Assembly (NCBI RefSeq): GCF_011250515.1
Contig: NZ_JAANOP010000003.1
Span: 248,001 to 312,000, forward strand
Reading direction: 5' to 3'
DNA: 64,000 nucleotides
Source: Aquirufa ecclesiirivi
GTDB taxonomy: Bacteria; Bacteroidota; Bacteroidia; Cytophagales; Spirosomataceae
Both the position numbers and the translations under genes were made by a program. Positions within the stretch are counted from its first letter, which is position 1; each line of letters opens with the position of its first letter. Below are positions 41,901-51,420 of this stretch, piece after piece. The notes under the pieces were generated by a model. That model worked only from the letters and a program-made list of their open reading frames with translations. It had not been told where the DNA came from and searched no databases.

Positions 41901-42655
41901 CAGTTTTTGATTTTAAAAACTATTTCACGAATAATTTCTTGACTGGCATAAGCTACCTCAAATTCTGAGATTTCGGCTACTCCACCCATGGAAATACCTG
42001 GCCTGCGGTATTTCATGTCCGACTCTCGTGTGGTTCTTGCACTAAGATGAACGGCATCTACACCGGCATCTACTAGTTGTAAGCAATTTTGAGGATTTAC
42101 TCCACTGCCTGCCATGATTTGAATTCGACCTTGAGCGGCTTCTACCAAAGTAGCTATTGCTTCAATTCCATCCATGGCTTTGTTTTTTTGACCTGAGGTC
42201 AAAATTCGATTAAATCCTAGATCAATTAATGCCTCCATCACTTCCAAAGGTTCCCTAGAGACATCAATGGCCCGATGACAAGTTAGCTCGGCAGATTCAC
42301 CAACAATATATTTGACTTCCTTTAAAAAATTCAGATCGATGTCGCCATGGGGATTTAGTGCCCCAATAACCAAACCATGCACTCCCAAAGTAAGATATTG
42401 GTCTATCTCGGCTAACATGGTTTTTTTTTCATAAGAATCATAACAGAAATCGCCACCACGCGCTCTCACCATCACATGAATTCCCAAAGATGTTTGAGTT
42501 AAGGCTTCTAAAACTAGACCAGCGGAGGGACTTGTTCCTCCTTCCCATGGTGAAGCACATAATTCTACACGATCAGCTCCTGCCTGATCGGCGGCTAAAC
42601 AAGAAAAAAGGGAATAACTACAAACTTCTACCGAGATCGTACGGGATTCTGACAT
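41897..42655 (-). CDS. cutC: CutC-family protein
   Basis: 252 residues of a TIM-barrel family historically linked to copper homeostasis, although a direct copper role is disputed. Recognisable segments are VEVCSYSLFSCLAADQAGADRVELCAS, the ARGGDFCYDSYE loop (VMVRARGGDF), GLVIGALNPHGDID, LTCHRAIDVSREP and ILTSGQ, with MAGSGVNPQN near the end. Single gene, transcribed towards ftsZ, with which it shares a 4-bp overlap. Confidence 0.92.
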   Translation of the reverse strand: MSESRTISVEVCSYSLFSCLAADQAGADRVELCASPWEGGTSPSAGLVLEALTQTSLGIHVMVRARGGDFCYDSYEKKTMLAEIDQYLTLGVHGLVIGALNPHGDIDLNFLKEVKYIVGESAELTCHRAIDVSREPLEVMEALIDLGFNRILTSGQKNKAMDGIEAIATLVEAAQGRIQIMAGSGVNPQNCLQLVDAGVDAVHLSARTTRESDMKYRRPGISMGGVAEISEFEVAYASQEIIREIVFKIKNC

Positions 42656-42745
42656 AAAAAATAGGGCTCTATAAGCGTTAAAACCAGTTTATTTTTATTT
42701 ATTCAAAATTTAAAAAATAAATCTTTCATAAATATTTTTTTATTT

Positions 42746-42753
42746 TACTTTTG
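42746..42753 (+). promoter_or_regulatory. -7 box of the DUF2795 gene
   Basis: TACTTTTG matches the -7 consensus about 82 nt before the ATG at 42836. The long leader is A/T-rich. The -33 region is weak. Confidence 0.42.
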
Positions 42754-42835
42754 CAGTCCGATAAATCTTTGATTCTTAAGAATCTAAAAGAGAAAAGGAC
42801 AAAAATTTGAATCTTTAAGAATTAAAATTAAACAT

Positions 42836-43057
42836 ATGTACTGGACACTAGAACTTGCCTCCTATTTAGAAGATGCACCATGGCCTGCTTCAAAAGATGA
42901 ATTAATTGACTACGCAATTCGTACAGGATCTCCCTTAGAAGTGGTAGAGAACTTGCAAGAATTAGAGGATGATGGTCAACCTTTTGAGAGCATCGAAGAG
43001 ATTTGGCCTGATTACCCAACCAAAGACGACTTCTTCTTCAATGAGGACGAATATTAA
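42836..43057 (+). CDS. DUF2795-family small protein
   Basis: 73 residues, strongly acidic, with MYWTLELASYLEDAPWPASK at the start followed by DELIDYAIRTGSPLEVVENL and a C-terminal acidic tail (DDFFFNEDEY). The helix-rich pattern is that of the DUF2795 domain, which is highly conserved in Bacteroidota but without known function. Single gene with its own promoter and terminator, which suggests high independent expression. Its stop and that of glpD share a TTAA. Confidence 0.9.
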   Translation: MYWTLELASYLEDAPWPASKDELIDYAIRTGSPLEVVENLQELEDDGQPFESIEEIWPDYPTKDDFFFNEDEY

Positions 43058-44637
43058 TGAAAGGAGGCGAAAGCCTCTTTTTTTATGTCCTTAATCAATT
43101 TCCCCTTCACTTGATCTCTCAAACTAATCCCCCAACGGCGGTATAAAATATCTTCCCAACATTCCGCCATTTCATAATTTTTCAAATAATTCAATTCTCC
43201 TTGTAAATAAGGTAAAGATGCGTGGATTAACTCCAAACCACCCTTTTCTCTTTCACAATACTCCAATACTTTCAAGGCAGTGAATCCATATATTTCCCGC
43301 AAATGACGGGCACTTAAATCACTAATATTGAGCGATTTAATTCTTTGTTGCCAAAAAATCTCATCGATCTTCTCACCTCCAAAAAGCACATAGTCTTTGG
43401 TATGACAGTTTTGTTTATGTCGATGTAAAACTTCTTCTTCCACCACATTCATCGTATCTTCTGCCATAACACGATAGGTCGTCCATTTACCTCCCATAAT
43501 GCTTACCAACTTACTTCGTTGGTCTACTTCTACTTCATGATCACGTACCAAAGACTTGGTGTCTGATTGCATCGCATCCGAAAGGCCTACTTGCAATAAA
43601 GGTCTTTGACCTACGAATCCAGAACAAACATCTTCTTGACTAGCCATATTTAAGGCAAAACGATTAAAATAATCCAATAAATAGGCCTCTTCTTCCGCTC
43701 TAATCTTGGGATCTTCCATCAATTCATCGGGTTCATCCGTTGTTCCAACGAGCACATAATCTCTCCATGGGATAATGAATACCACCCGACCATCATCTGT
43801 TTTTGGAATTAATAAAGCCGTATCCCCCGACCAAAAGGATTTAGGCAATACGATATGAGCACCTCTTGAAACTTTCATTCTGGGTTTCAACTTCAAGTTG
43901 GCCAATTGTCGGATATGATCGGTAAAAGGCCCTGTGGCATTTACTACCACTTTACAACTTACTTCATGTTCCTCTCCGTCTATTAAATCCTTAAAATGAA
44001 TCTTTTTGATTTTTAAGCTTTTTGGACTTAAACCAAAGTGACTTAATTCACAGTAATTTAAGATGGCGGCCCCTTCCTTTTCGGCCGATTGCAAAATTGC
44101 CAAGGCATAGCGCGCGTCATTAAGCTGGCCATCGTAATATAAAATCCCGCCAGACATTCCTTTCACTTTCAGATTAGGCACTAATTGTTCCATGCGTTGA
44201 TTGCCTAATCCTTGACTGTTTTTCAAATTTGTTACCCCCGAGATTCGATCATACAACCACATACCTATGCCATAATAAATTCGATCCCACCAAGAATAAC
44301 AGGGAGTCAATAATGCCAAAGGGTGAGCTAAATGTGGCGCATTTTGCAACATCACTTTACGTTCATGTAAAGCCTTATACACCATTTTAAATTGCTGCCA
44401 ATCAACATTCCTGACGGCTTGTTCTAAGTAACGAACTCCACCATGAACCAATTTAGTGGATTTGGAGGAGGTTTGTCCAGCAAAATCCCCTTTTTCAATC
44501 AATAAAACTTTATAACCACGCAATACTGCATCCAGTGCCACACCAGCACCTGTTGCCCCACCCCCTATGATACAAATATCATATTCAGATTCATTTGCTT
44601 TAATTTTTTGAAATTGATCAATCCGGGAAAATGCCAT
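43054..44637 (-). CDS. glpD: Glycerol-3-phosphate dehydrogenase (FAD, membrane-associated)
   Basis: 527 residues. Oxidises glycerol 3-phosphate to dihydroxyacetone phosphate, passing electrons to quinone. The FAD motif is CIIGGGATGAGVALDAVLRG near residue 21-40; then VHGGVRYLEQA, PRMKVSRGAHIVLPKS and GTTDEP, and the C-terminal DAO domain. It is separated by 9 kb from glpF-glpK, so the glycerol genes are split in two loci. The gene end contains the terminator hairpin of the convergent DUF2795 gene. Confidence 0.95.
   Translation of the reverse strand: MAFSRIDQFQKIKANESEYDICIIGGGATGAGVALDAVLRGYKVLLIEKGDFAGQTSSKSTKLVHGGVRYLEQAVRNVDWQQFKMVYKALHERKVMLQNAPHLAHPLALLTPCYSWWDRIYYGIGMWLYDRISGVTNLKNSQGLGNQRMEQLVPNLKVKGMSGGILYYDGQLNDARYALAILQSAEKEGAAILNYCELSHFGLSPKSLKIKKIHFKDLIDGEEHEVSCKVVVNATGPFTDHIRQLANLKLKPRMKVSRGAHIVLPKSFWSGDTALLIPKTDDGRVVFIIPWRDYVLVGTTDEPDELMEDPKIRAEEEAYLLDYFNRFALNMASQEDVCSGFVGQRPLLQVGLSDAMQSDTKSLVRDHEVEVDQRSKLVSIMGGKWTTYRVMAEDTMNVVEEEVLHRHKQNCHTKDYVLFGGEKIDEIFWQQRIKSLNISDLSARHLREIYGFTALKVLEYCEREKGGLELIHASLPYLQGELNYLKNYEMAECWEDILYRRWGISLRDQVKGKLIKDIKKEAFASFH
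43061..43084 (+). terminator. Terminator of the DUF2795 gene, inside glpD
   Basis: Stem aaggaggc-gaaa-gcctcttt (43061-43068 with 43073-43080, one G-U pair) followed by seven T on the plus strand. It lies within the last codons of glpD on the opposite strand. Confidence 0.75.
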
Positions 44638-44722
44638 GTACTAAATTTAAGCTTGAAAAATCCGTAATCCGACGAATTTACTAAAGAATCAGGAAAATAA
44701 AACCGAAAAGATTCCATTAATA

Positions 44723-44754
44723 TTGATATAAATGAAAGAGATTTTATAATTTTG
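44723..44754 (+). promoter_or_regulatory. Promoter of the YfgM-like TPR gene
   Basis: TTG at 44723-44725 and TAATTTTG at 44747-44754 are spaced by 21 bp, a good Bacteroidota promoter. A short hairpin, atgggt-ctgt-acccat (44764-44779), follows in the leader. Confidence 0.58.
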
Positions 44755-44826
44755 CAAACCTTTGATGGGTCTGTACCCATGTAATGAAAGGATAATACAA
44801 TTAGACTCCTGAAATAAGGACGTAAT

Positions 44827-45504
44827 ATGGCAAAGAAAGAAACTAAAGAAACGATTGAAATTATTGAAAGCCCAGAGGCGCTACAACAAGAGTTAACCAA
44901 GGTCACTGGATTTTTTGAGCAAAATAAAACTTCCATATTAGGATTAGGCGCCATCATCGTGGCCTTAGTAGTAGGAACCTTAGGTTATAAGTGGTACACC
45001 CAGACTCAAGATGAGGAAGGTGAGAAGAAATTATTCAAAGCTGTTTATGCTTTTGAATCTGATTCCTTATCAAAAGCTACCAAGGAATTAAATAAGATTT
45101 CTGACGAATTCGGTGGAAATACGCAAAATTTAGCTGATTTATATCAAGGTATCGCCTTATTGAAGCAAGGTAAATTTGATCAATCCATTGAAAAATTGAA
45201 GAACTTCAGCAGTGGTGATTTATTAGTGCAAGCAAGAGCTTATTCCTTAATTGGAGATGCTTACGTAGAAAAGAAATCATATGGCGAAGCTATTGATTAT
45301 TACAAAAAAGCCGCTGATTATAAGCCAAACAAATTCTTTACTCCTACTTACCTGTTAAAATTGGCTACGGCATATGAAGCGAATAAACAAGGAAAAGAAG
45401 CCTTAGCTGCTTACACGGACATCACGGAAAAATTTCCAGAGTCGGCAGAAGCTGTACCTGCTAAGAAATATAAAGCTCAACTAGAAAGCTCTATCTCTGA
45501 ATAA
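44827..45504 (+). CDS. YfgM-like TPR membrane protein
   Basis: 225 residues. A charged cytoplasmic N-terminus (1-38) is followed by one transmembrane helix (about 39-58, ILGLGAIIVALVVGTLGYKW) and at least four TPR units in the periplasm (LADLYQGIALLKQGKFDQSI, VQARAYSLIGDAYVEKKSYG, PTYLLKLATAYEANKQG). This matches YfgM-like ancillary proteins of the Sec/BAM pathways. It is upstream of ribH with a hairpin in between. Role inferred from architecture only. Confidence 0.82.
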   Translation: MAKKETKETIEIIESPEALQQELTKVTGFFEQNKTSILGLGAIIVALVVGTLGYKWYTQTQDEEGEKKLFKAVYAFESDSLSKATKELNKISDEFGGNTQNLADLYQGIALLKQGKFDQSIEKLKNFSSGDLLVQARAYSLIGDAYVEKKSYGEAIDYYKKAADYKPNKFFTPTYLLKLATAYEANKQGKEALAAYTDITEKFPESAEAVPAKKYKAQLESSISE

Positions 45505-45526
45505 TTAGATAAATTTTTATATCAGA

Positions 45527-45564
45527 AAGGGATAAGAGCAGCAGCTTTTATCCCTTATTGTTTT
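45527..45564 (+). terminator. Hairpin between the TPR gene and ribH
   Basis: A 13-bp stem (aagggataagagc with gcttttatccctt, one G-U pair) lies 22 bp after the TPR stop. The T tract after it is broken (attgtttt). Confidence 0.55.
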
Positions 45565-45576
45565 AATCCATTCAAG

Positions 45577-46053
45577 ATGTCATCTCAACATAAAAATTTA
45601 AGTGATTTTTCAACTGAAAGTCTGCCGAATATTCAAGATAAACATTTTGCGGTAGTTGTTTCTGAGTGGAACACAGAAGTGACAGAAGCTTTGTTTCAAG
45701 GCTGTGTTGACACCTTATTGGCCCATGGTGCTCAAGCTGAATTCATTCATCGAGTACAAGTTCCAGGGAGTTTTGAATTAAGCCTAGGTGCTCAAAAATT
45801 GGCTCAAAAATCCGAGATTGATGCGGTCATTTGTTTAGGCTGTGTCATTCAAGGAGAAACGCGTCATTTTGATTTTATCTGTGACGCCGTGGCAAAAGGA
45901 ATCACGGATGTCAGTTTGAAATACGATAAACCTGTCATCTTTGGGGTTTTAACACCAAATAGCCAAGAACAAGCCATGGATCGTGCGGGAGGAAAACATG
46001 GAAACAAAGGCGATGAAGCGGCCATAACAGCTATTAAAATGCTAGCTATATAA
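45577..46053 (+). CDS. ribH: 6,7-dimethyl-8-ribityllumazine synthase
   Basis: Penultimate riboflavin synthesis step: condenses 5-amino-6-ribitylaminouracil with 3,4-dihydroxy-2-butanone 4-phosphate. 158 residues, normal size. Visible motifs are VVVSEWNTEVTEALFQGC, the VPGSFELSLGAQKLA strand-helix with substrate-binding Phe/Glu, and GCVIQGETRHFDFICDAVAKG with the catalytic His. The FGVLTPNSQEQAMDRAGG motif closes the active site. No other riboflavin gene is adjacent. lysC follows after 18 bp. Confidence 0.95.
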   Translation: MSSQHKNLSDFSTESLPNIQDKHFAVVVSEWNTEVTEALFQGCVDTLLAHGAQAEFIHRVQVPGSFELSLGAQKLAQKSEIDAVICLGCVIQGETRHFDFICDAVAKGITDVSLKYDKPVIFGVLTPNSQEQAMDRAGGKHGNKGDEAAITAIKMLAI

Positions 46054-46071
46054 ACTCATAATATAACCCAT

Positions 46072-47394
46072 ATGCAAGTTTGGAAATTTGGAGGGACCTC
46101 CGTTGGAAAACCAGAAAGAATGAAGTCGATCCGTCAATTGATTACCGAAGACGGAAAAGCTAAAATCGTGGTATTATCAGCTCTTTCAGGAAGTACCAAT
46201 TCCTTATTATCAATTTCAGAATCACTATTAGCTGGTCAAATTGCTGAAGCTCAAACTAAAGCTCAAGCATTGCGCAGTCACTATGATCTATTTTTGACGG
46301 AATTATACCAGACAGAACAAGGTTTAGCAAAAGGTAAATCCATTGTCGACAAAGAATTTGCTTTCATTGATGGATTAATTGCAAGCAGTCCATATGGAAC
46401 CAAGCAAGAAAAAGAAATGGTTGCCTTGGGAGAATTGTTATCAACACAAATTTTTGAAGCTTATCTTCAAGAAGAAGGAGTTAATTCATTATTACTTCCA
46501 GCTTTGGACTTTATGGTGATTGATGAAGATAATGAGCCCATTTTAAAGAAAATCGAAGAGAATTTAGGAGCTATTTTGGCGAAAGAACCGGGTAAACAAA
46601 TTTACATTACCCAAGGATTTATTTGCCGTAATCCGCAGGGAGAAGTGGATAATTTAAAAAGAGGAGGCTCCGATTATACGGCTTCTTTAATTGGGGGAGC
46701 GATTTCTGCGGAAGAAGTTCAAATTTGGACTGACATTGATGGGATGCATAATAATGACCCCCGTATTGTGAAGAACACCTTCCCTATTCGTGAATTATCC
46801 TTCGCTGAAGCAGCAGAATTAGCTTATTTCGGAGCTAAAATCTTACATCCTAGTACCATTACTCCTGCCAAATTAAAAGGGGTTCCAGTGCGTTTGAAAA
46901 ATACCATGGAACCAAGTGCTTATGGTACTTTGATCTCCGAGAAATCAACCGACATTGAAATTAAGGCCATTGCTGCCAAAGATAATATTACGGCCATATA
47001 CATACATTCTACTCGTATGTTAAATGCCTATGGTTTCTTAAAACGTGTATTTGAGGTATTTGAAAAATACAAAACTCCAGTGGATATGATTACTACTTCG
47101 GAGGTTTCTGTTTCGGTTACCATAGACCAAACCACGCACTTAGATTCCATCATGAGCGAGTTAAGAGAATTTGCTGAATTGGAAGATCCAGATAATGACC
47201 AAGTGATTATTTGTATTGTTGGAAATTTCTGGGCAGATAAAGAAGGTATTGCCATCAAAGTATTGAACGCTATGAAAAACATTCCGATTCGCATGATTTC
47301 TTATGGTGCTTCAGAGCATAATATCTCCTTATTGGTCGATGCCAAACATAAAAATGAGTCATTAAATGCCTTAAACGAAGGTTTATTCTTCTAA
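46072..47394 (+). CDS. lysC: Aspartate kinase (monofunctional)
   Basis: 440 residues. Phosphorylates L-aspartate for lysine, threonine, methionine and diaminopimelate synthesis. KFGGTSVGKPERMK at residues 4-17 is the kinase signature; the RGGSDYTASLIGGAI and IWTDIDGMHNNDPRIV segments form the ATP/Asp site. The C-terminal 140 residues are two ACT domains (about 300-440) with feedback-binding motifs such as VDMITTSEVSVSVTID. There is no homoserine dehydrogenase fusion. It follows ribH and precedes serS by 10 bp, so the three may be cotranscribed. Confidence 0.94.
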   Translation: MQVWKFGGTSVGKPERMKSIRQLITEDGKAKIVVLSALSGSTNSLLSISESLLAGQIAEAQTKAQALRSHYDLFLTELYQTEQGLAKGKSIVDKEFAFIDGLIASSPYGTKQEKEMVALGELLSTQIFEAYLQEEGVNSLLLPALDFMVIDEDNEPILKKIEENLGAILAKEPGKQIYITQGFICRNPQGEVDNLKRGGSDYTASLIGGAISAEEVQIWTDIDGMHNNDPRIVKNTFPIRELSFAEAAELAYFGAKILHPSTITPAKLKGVPVRLKNTMEPSAYGTLISEKSTDIEIKAIAAKDNITAIYIHSTRMLNAYGFLKRVFEVFEKYKTPVDMITTSEVSVSVTIDQTTHLDSIMSELREFAELEDPDNDQVIICIVGNFWADKEGIAIKVLNAMKNIPIRMISYGASEHNISLLVDAKHKNESLNALNEGLFF

Positions 47395-47404
47395 AATTGA
47401 TCCT

Positions 47405-48676
47405 ATGCTAACGCTTGCTTTTATCCGTGCTAATACCGAAGTAACCATTCAAGGTTTACAGAAAAAACGTTTTTTTGAAGCAGAAAAGGTTGTCGAGCAA
47501 TTGATTTCCTTAGACGACAAGCGTAAAACATTATTGCAGCAAGCAGAACAAGCGTTAGAGAAATCCAATGCCGCAGCCAAGGAGATTGGGGCCTTAATGA
47601 AAAATGGTCAAGCTGATTTAGCTGAATCCAAAAAAGCAGAAACAGCTGACTTAAAAGCTAATATTAAAGAGTTGGGAGATGCCGCAAAAAATGCAGAGCA
47701 AGAGGTCTATGAACTATTAGTTACCCTTCCTAATCTACCTCACAGCTCTGTTCCAGAAGGAAAAACGGCCGAAGACAATGAAGTGGTTTTAAGCTGGGGC
47801 TCTATTCCTGATTTAGGCGATGCAGCTCAGCCTCATTGGGATTTGATCAAAAAATATGACATCATCGACTTTGATTTAGGAAACAAAATCACAGGAGCGG
47901 GTTTTCCTGTATATAAAGGTAAAGGTGCTCGTTTGCAGCGGGCATTAATTAATTTCTTCTTAGACGAAGCCATTAAGGTCGGTTACTACGAGATTCAACC
48001 TCCTATCTTAATCAATGAAGATTCGGGATTTGGTACAGGTCAATTGCCTGATAAAGAGGGGCAAATGTATGTGACCAAAGAGGAAGGGCTCTATTTAATT
48101 CCTACGGCGGAGGTACCTATTACCAATTTATACCGGGATGTGATTGTCAACGAAAAAGAATTACCGATAAAAAACGTAGGTCATACTCCTTGCTTTCGTC
48201 GTGAAGCAGGTTCTTGGGGTGCCCACGTACGTGGTTTAAATCGCTTACACCAATTTGATAAGATTGAAATTGTACAGATTCACAAACCCGAAACATCTTA
48301 TCAGGCTTTGGAGGAAATGTCGCAACACGTTCAAGGTCTTTTACAAAAAATGGAATTACCATACCGCGTATTACGACTTTGTGGTGGTGATATGGGTTTT
48401 GCTTCGGCTTTAACTTATGATATGGAAGTTTGGTCGGCTGCACAAGGCCGCTGGTTGGAAGTGAGTTCTGTCTCAAATTTTGAAACATTTCAGGCAAATC
48501 GCTTGAAATTACGTACCAAAGTAGACGGAAAATCCATCCTTTGCCATACCTTAAATGGATCAGCCTTAGCTCTTCCACGCATCGTGGCAGCAATATTAGA
48601 AAATAATCAAGGACCTGATGGAATTAAGATTCCTCCAGTGCTTGTGCCATATTGTGGCTTTGAATACATTAACTAA
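47405..48676 (+). CDS. serS: Seryl-tRNA synthetase
   Basis: 423 residues. Class II enzyme that charges tRNA-Ser; one substrate, tRNA-Ser(GGA), is in this window at 10.5 kb. An N-terminal long coiled coil (about 28-105) recognises the long variable arm. Motif 2 is in PCFRREAGSWGAHVRGLNRL, with TAEVPITNLYRD before it, and motif 3 in LNGSALALPRIVAAILENNQ. SVSNFETFQANRLKLR is also typical. The last codons overlap the convergent response regulator gene by 8 bp. Confidence 0.96.
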   Translation: MLTLAFIRANTEVTIQGLQKKRFFEAEKVVEQLISLDDKRKTLLQQAEQALEKSNAAAKEIGALMKNGQADLAESKKAETADLKANIKELGDAAKNAEQEVYELLVTLPNLPHSSVPEGKTAEDNEVVLSWGSIPDLGDAAQPHWDLIKKYDIIDFDLGNKITGAGFPVYKGKGARLQRALINFFLDEAIKVGYYEIQPPILINEDSGFGTGQLPDKEGQMYVTKEEGLYLIPTAEVPITNLYRDVIVNEKELPIKNVGHTPCFRREAGSWGAHVRGLNRLHQFDKIEIVQIHKPETSYQALEEMSQHVQGLLQKMELPYRVLRLCGGDMGFASALTYDMEVWSAAQGRWLEVSSVSNFETFQANRLKLRTKVDGKSILCHTLNGSALALPRIVAAILENNQGPDGIKIPPVLVPYCGFEYIN

Positions 48677-49376
48677 GCCCTTCTACGCTTAGTCGAAAAC
48701 CTTCGCCGTGCAGATTCATCAGCTGCACGCGGGGGTCTTCTTTCAGCATTTTTCGCAGTTTGGTCATGTATACATCCATGCTTCTTGCATTAAAATACGT
48801 ATCGTCTCCCCAAATTAATTTCAGCGCATAGCTTCGACTCACTGGTCTTCCCAAATTTTCACAAAGAAGCTTCATCAAGTCATTTTCTTTCGGCGTGAAT
48901 TTTTGTTCTGTTTGGCCCAAAATCAATTTCATTTTTTGAGGTACATAAACAAAATCTCCCAAAGCAACTTCATCTGCTAAACTAGGCACCGACTTCCCAG
49001 AATGTGTTCTACGTAAAACAGCTTCAATACGTGCTACCAAGACATCCATGGAAAATGGTTTGGTCAAATAATCATCAGCGCCTACTTTAAATCCTTGTAA
49101 TGTATCCTCTTCCATGGATTTGGCCGTTAGAAAAATAATGGGCACTTCCAGGTGTGTCGCCCTGATATCTTTAGCTAAAGAAAAACCATCCTTCTTGGGC
49201 ATCATGACATCCAGTAGACAAATATCAAATGGTTCCTTAACAAACAGATCCAAGGCTTCATCTCCATTTTGTGCCCACTGCACATCGTACCCCTTCTTTT
49301 TTAAAAATTCAGACAATAATAAACCTAAATTTGGATCATCTTCGGCCAATAAAATAGATGGGTGACTATTTTCCAT
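48669..49376 (-). CDS. OmpR-family response regulator
   Basis: 235 residues. The receiver domain has the acidic pocket in ILLAEDDPN, the phosphoacceptor Asp56 in ICLLDVMMPKKDG, and the switch residues in IFLTAKS. The C-terminal DNA-binding winged helix (about 140-235) includes FTPKENDLMKLLCENLGR and YMTKLRKMLKEDPRVQL. It lies 11 bp downstream of a histidine kinase gene; the two form a two-component system. It is convergent with serS (8-bp overlap). Target genes may include the divergent secreted protein at 51.4 kb. Confidence 0.95.
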   Translation of the reverse strand: MENSHPSILLAEDDPNLGLLLSEFLKKKGYDVQWAQNGDEALDLFVKEPFDICLLDVMMPKKDGFSLAKDIRATHLEVPIIFLTAKSMEEDTLQGFKVGADDYLTKPFSMDVLVARIEAVLRRTHSGKSVPSLADEVALGDFVYVPQKMKLILGQTEQKFTPKENDLMKLLCENLGRPVSRSYALKLIWGDDTYFNARSMDVYMTKLRKMLKEDPRVQLMNLHGEGFRLSVEGLS

Positions 49377-49387
49377 TTTTGTTGATA

Positions 49388-51283
49388 TTAAACGGTTGGG
49401 TGAAAAGGTAAATTAATCTCAAACGTACTTCCAATTTGTGGTAGACTAGAAACTTGAACGGTACCACCATGCGCTTCCACAATTTTTTTCACATAGCTCA
49501 ATCCTAAGCCAAAACCTTTTACATTATGTACGTTTCCTGTTGGAACCCGATAAAATGGCTCAAACACAGAACCAAGTACCTCCTTGGCCATTCCAATGCC
49601 TTGATCTGAAATACGAATATTGAGAGATGTGGGACTAGCATTCGTACTAATGGTAATTTCAGGTTTCTCATTACTATATTTTATGGCATTATCGAGTAGA
49701 TTGAAAAGAACATTGGAAATATGCACTTCATCTACTTCAATTTGAGCATTGGGAGCATCCAGCAACAAATTCAAATGTCCTCCTTGCGACTGAATTAAAG
49801 GGCCATTCATCTCTGCCACTTGTTGAATTAAGGAGTTCAGATTAACCTCCTTCTTTTTCAACACGATGTTTTCCTTTTCCATCTGCGCCGTTTGCAATAC
49901 CCGTTCCACTTGTCGGCCTAATCGAATATTTTCTTCTTTGATAATCCCTAAATATCGGTTGATCGAATCATTTTTGATACCATTAGACTCTTCTTGGATT
50001 AATTGTGCTGCCAAAGAAATGGTAGAAATCGGCGTTTTAAACTCATGGGTCATGTTATTGATGAAATCATTTTTCACTTCAGCCAATTTCTTTTGTTTTA
50101 AAATCGTGGTAACAGCGATATAAAAGCACCCTATCATAATCAATAATAATAAAGCAGAACCTAAAAAACTAAAGCTCATCGCTTCCCAAACTAATGCTTC
50201 TTGATTGGGAAAATAAATTTGCAGGTACTGGCCACTAGGCCGTAAATCATTTGGAAATAAAGGCGTAATAAACGAAGCCGACTGCGCCCTTGGTGTTTTC
50301 ATTAAGCCCGCTGAAGTATATATCCAGTTTTTATTTTCGGCAGACTCTTTGGGACCAATTCCAAATACATAGGGCATTGTAATTCCCTTTTCTGCCAATT
50401 CTTGCCTGATTAAACTATCAATATGTTTGGTGGAAACTCGTTGCGTAATGGGTCTTTCTTTAAATAAGAAATCCGCAAAAACCTCCTTGGCCATTTCTGT
50501 CTTTTTTAACACTTTTTGAAGCTGGGCCTTTTCTTCTTTTAACTTTTGAGCATTGATGGTGAGGGCATTGATTTTCTTAGTTTTTTGTTGGTCTTCTTGA
50601 TGCAATTGTGCTAAAAATTTAGGCCGCATTCGGTTCAAATCATTGAATCGCTTAGCTTCTCTTGCTCTCGCGCGATTGGCTTCTTTAATTCGGTTCAGCT
50701 CTTGCAAAACGCGTGGTTTTACAGCTCCCATCATGTCATTCAATTGCTTTTCTTCCCTTAAACGGCGATTGATCCCCTTCAAATCAGCGTTGATTTGGTA
50801 TTCTTCAGTTACTTCAGCAATCTGTCCATTGGGTAACATAAACGACTTTCTAACATACAAGATGTCATTAGGCATCTCATTTTGTTGGAATTTTTTTAAA
50901 GCTTGAAGCTCCGCTTGATTTATTTTGAACTCGTGTGAAAAATCTTCAGTGAGCAGCTCCAAGGGATCATGCTGGGCAAAAGCTGGGTCTTTCATTTGAG
51001 GAGGAAGTGGAGGAACTGGAATCGATTTGGATGCTAGCTTCTTTTCCAAAGCAGCAATCTCCTTTTGCTGACTTTCATATTCTCTTTGCTTTTGGGAAAG
51101 GACATATAGCTCTTGTTTTTCCAACTTACGGACCACTTTTTCCATTCCATTTCGGATATCGGCAGCTAATTGCTCTTTTTTGGTTTCCAACATAAAACCA
51201 AGCCAATAAGATTGAAAGGAGATTAAGCCTATCAATGCTAATGTCATTAAGCCAATTATGAGTCGTATTTTCTTTTGGGACAT
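49388..51283 (-). CDS. Sensor histidine kinase with large periplasmic domain
   Basis: 631 residues. Transmembrane helix 1 lies at about 7-30 and helix 2 at about 370-395. Between them is a ~340-residue periplasmic region dominated by charged coiled coils (residues about 40-80 and 170-285) and a short domain ending in LQIYFPNQEALVWEAMSF. The cytoplasmic part has no HAMP domain. It carries the H-box NNMTHEFKTPIST, the N-box FNLLDNAIKYS, and G boxes in DQGIGMAKE and GFGLGLSYVKK. It phosphorylates the response regulator 11 bp downstream. The signal is unknown; envelope stress is a reasonable guess. Confidence 0.93.
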   Translation of the reverse strand: MSQKKIRLIIGLMTLALIGLISFQSYWLGFMLETKKEQLAADIRNGMEKVVRKLEKQELYVLSQKQREYESQQKEIAALEKKLASKSIPVPPLPPQMKDPAFAQHDPLELLTEDFSHEFKINQAELQALKKFQQNEMPNDILYVRKSFMLPNGQIAEVTEEYQINADLKGINRRLREEKQLNDMMGAVKPRVLQELNRIKEANRARAREAKRFNDLNRMRPKFLAQLHQEDQQKTKKINALTINAQKLKEEKAQLQKVLKKTEMAKEVFADFLFKERPITQRVSTKHIDSLIRQELAEKGITMPYVFGIGPKESAENKNWIYTSAGLMKTPRAQSASFITPLFPNDLRPSGQYLQIYFPNQEALVWEAMSFSFLGSALLLLIMIGCFYIAVTTILKQKKLAEVKNDFINNMTHEFKTPISTISLAAQLIQEESNGIKNDSINRYLGIIKEENIRLGRQVERVLQTAQMEKENIVLKKKEVNLNSLIQQVAEMNGPLIQSQGGHLNLLLDAPNAQIEVDEVHISNVLFNLLDNAIKYSNEKPEITISTNASPTSLNIRISDQGIGMAKEVLGSVFEPFYRVPTGNVHNVKGFGLGLSYVKKIVEAHGGTVQVSSLPQIGSTFEINLPFHPTV

Positions 51284-51420
51284 ATCTATTCAAAACATGG
51301 AATAACAAAATTAAAGGAATTATTGGTCCATTTTTCTATTCAAACGCCACTTAACATTCTTTAACAGTCAAGTATTGAATGCTTTATCTAAGTTTGTGCC
51401 GTCACAAAAATTAAAAATTC

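Noticed and set aside
44565-44957. 130-residue minus-strand open frame over the glpD/TPR spacer
   Set aside because: It covers a good plus-strand promoter and the ends of two recognised genes; composition is unlike a real protein.
48147-48593. 148-residue minus-strand open frame
   Set aside because: It is antisense within serS, whose catalytic motifs are all intact in the other strand.
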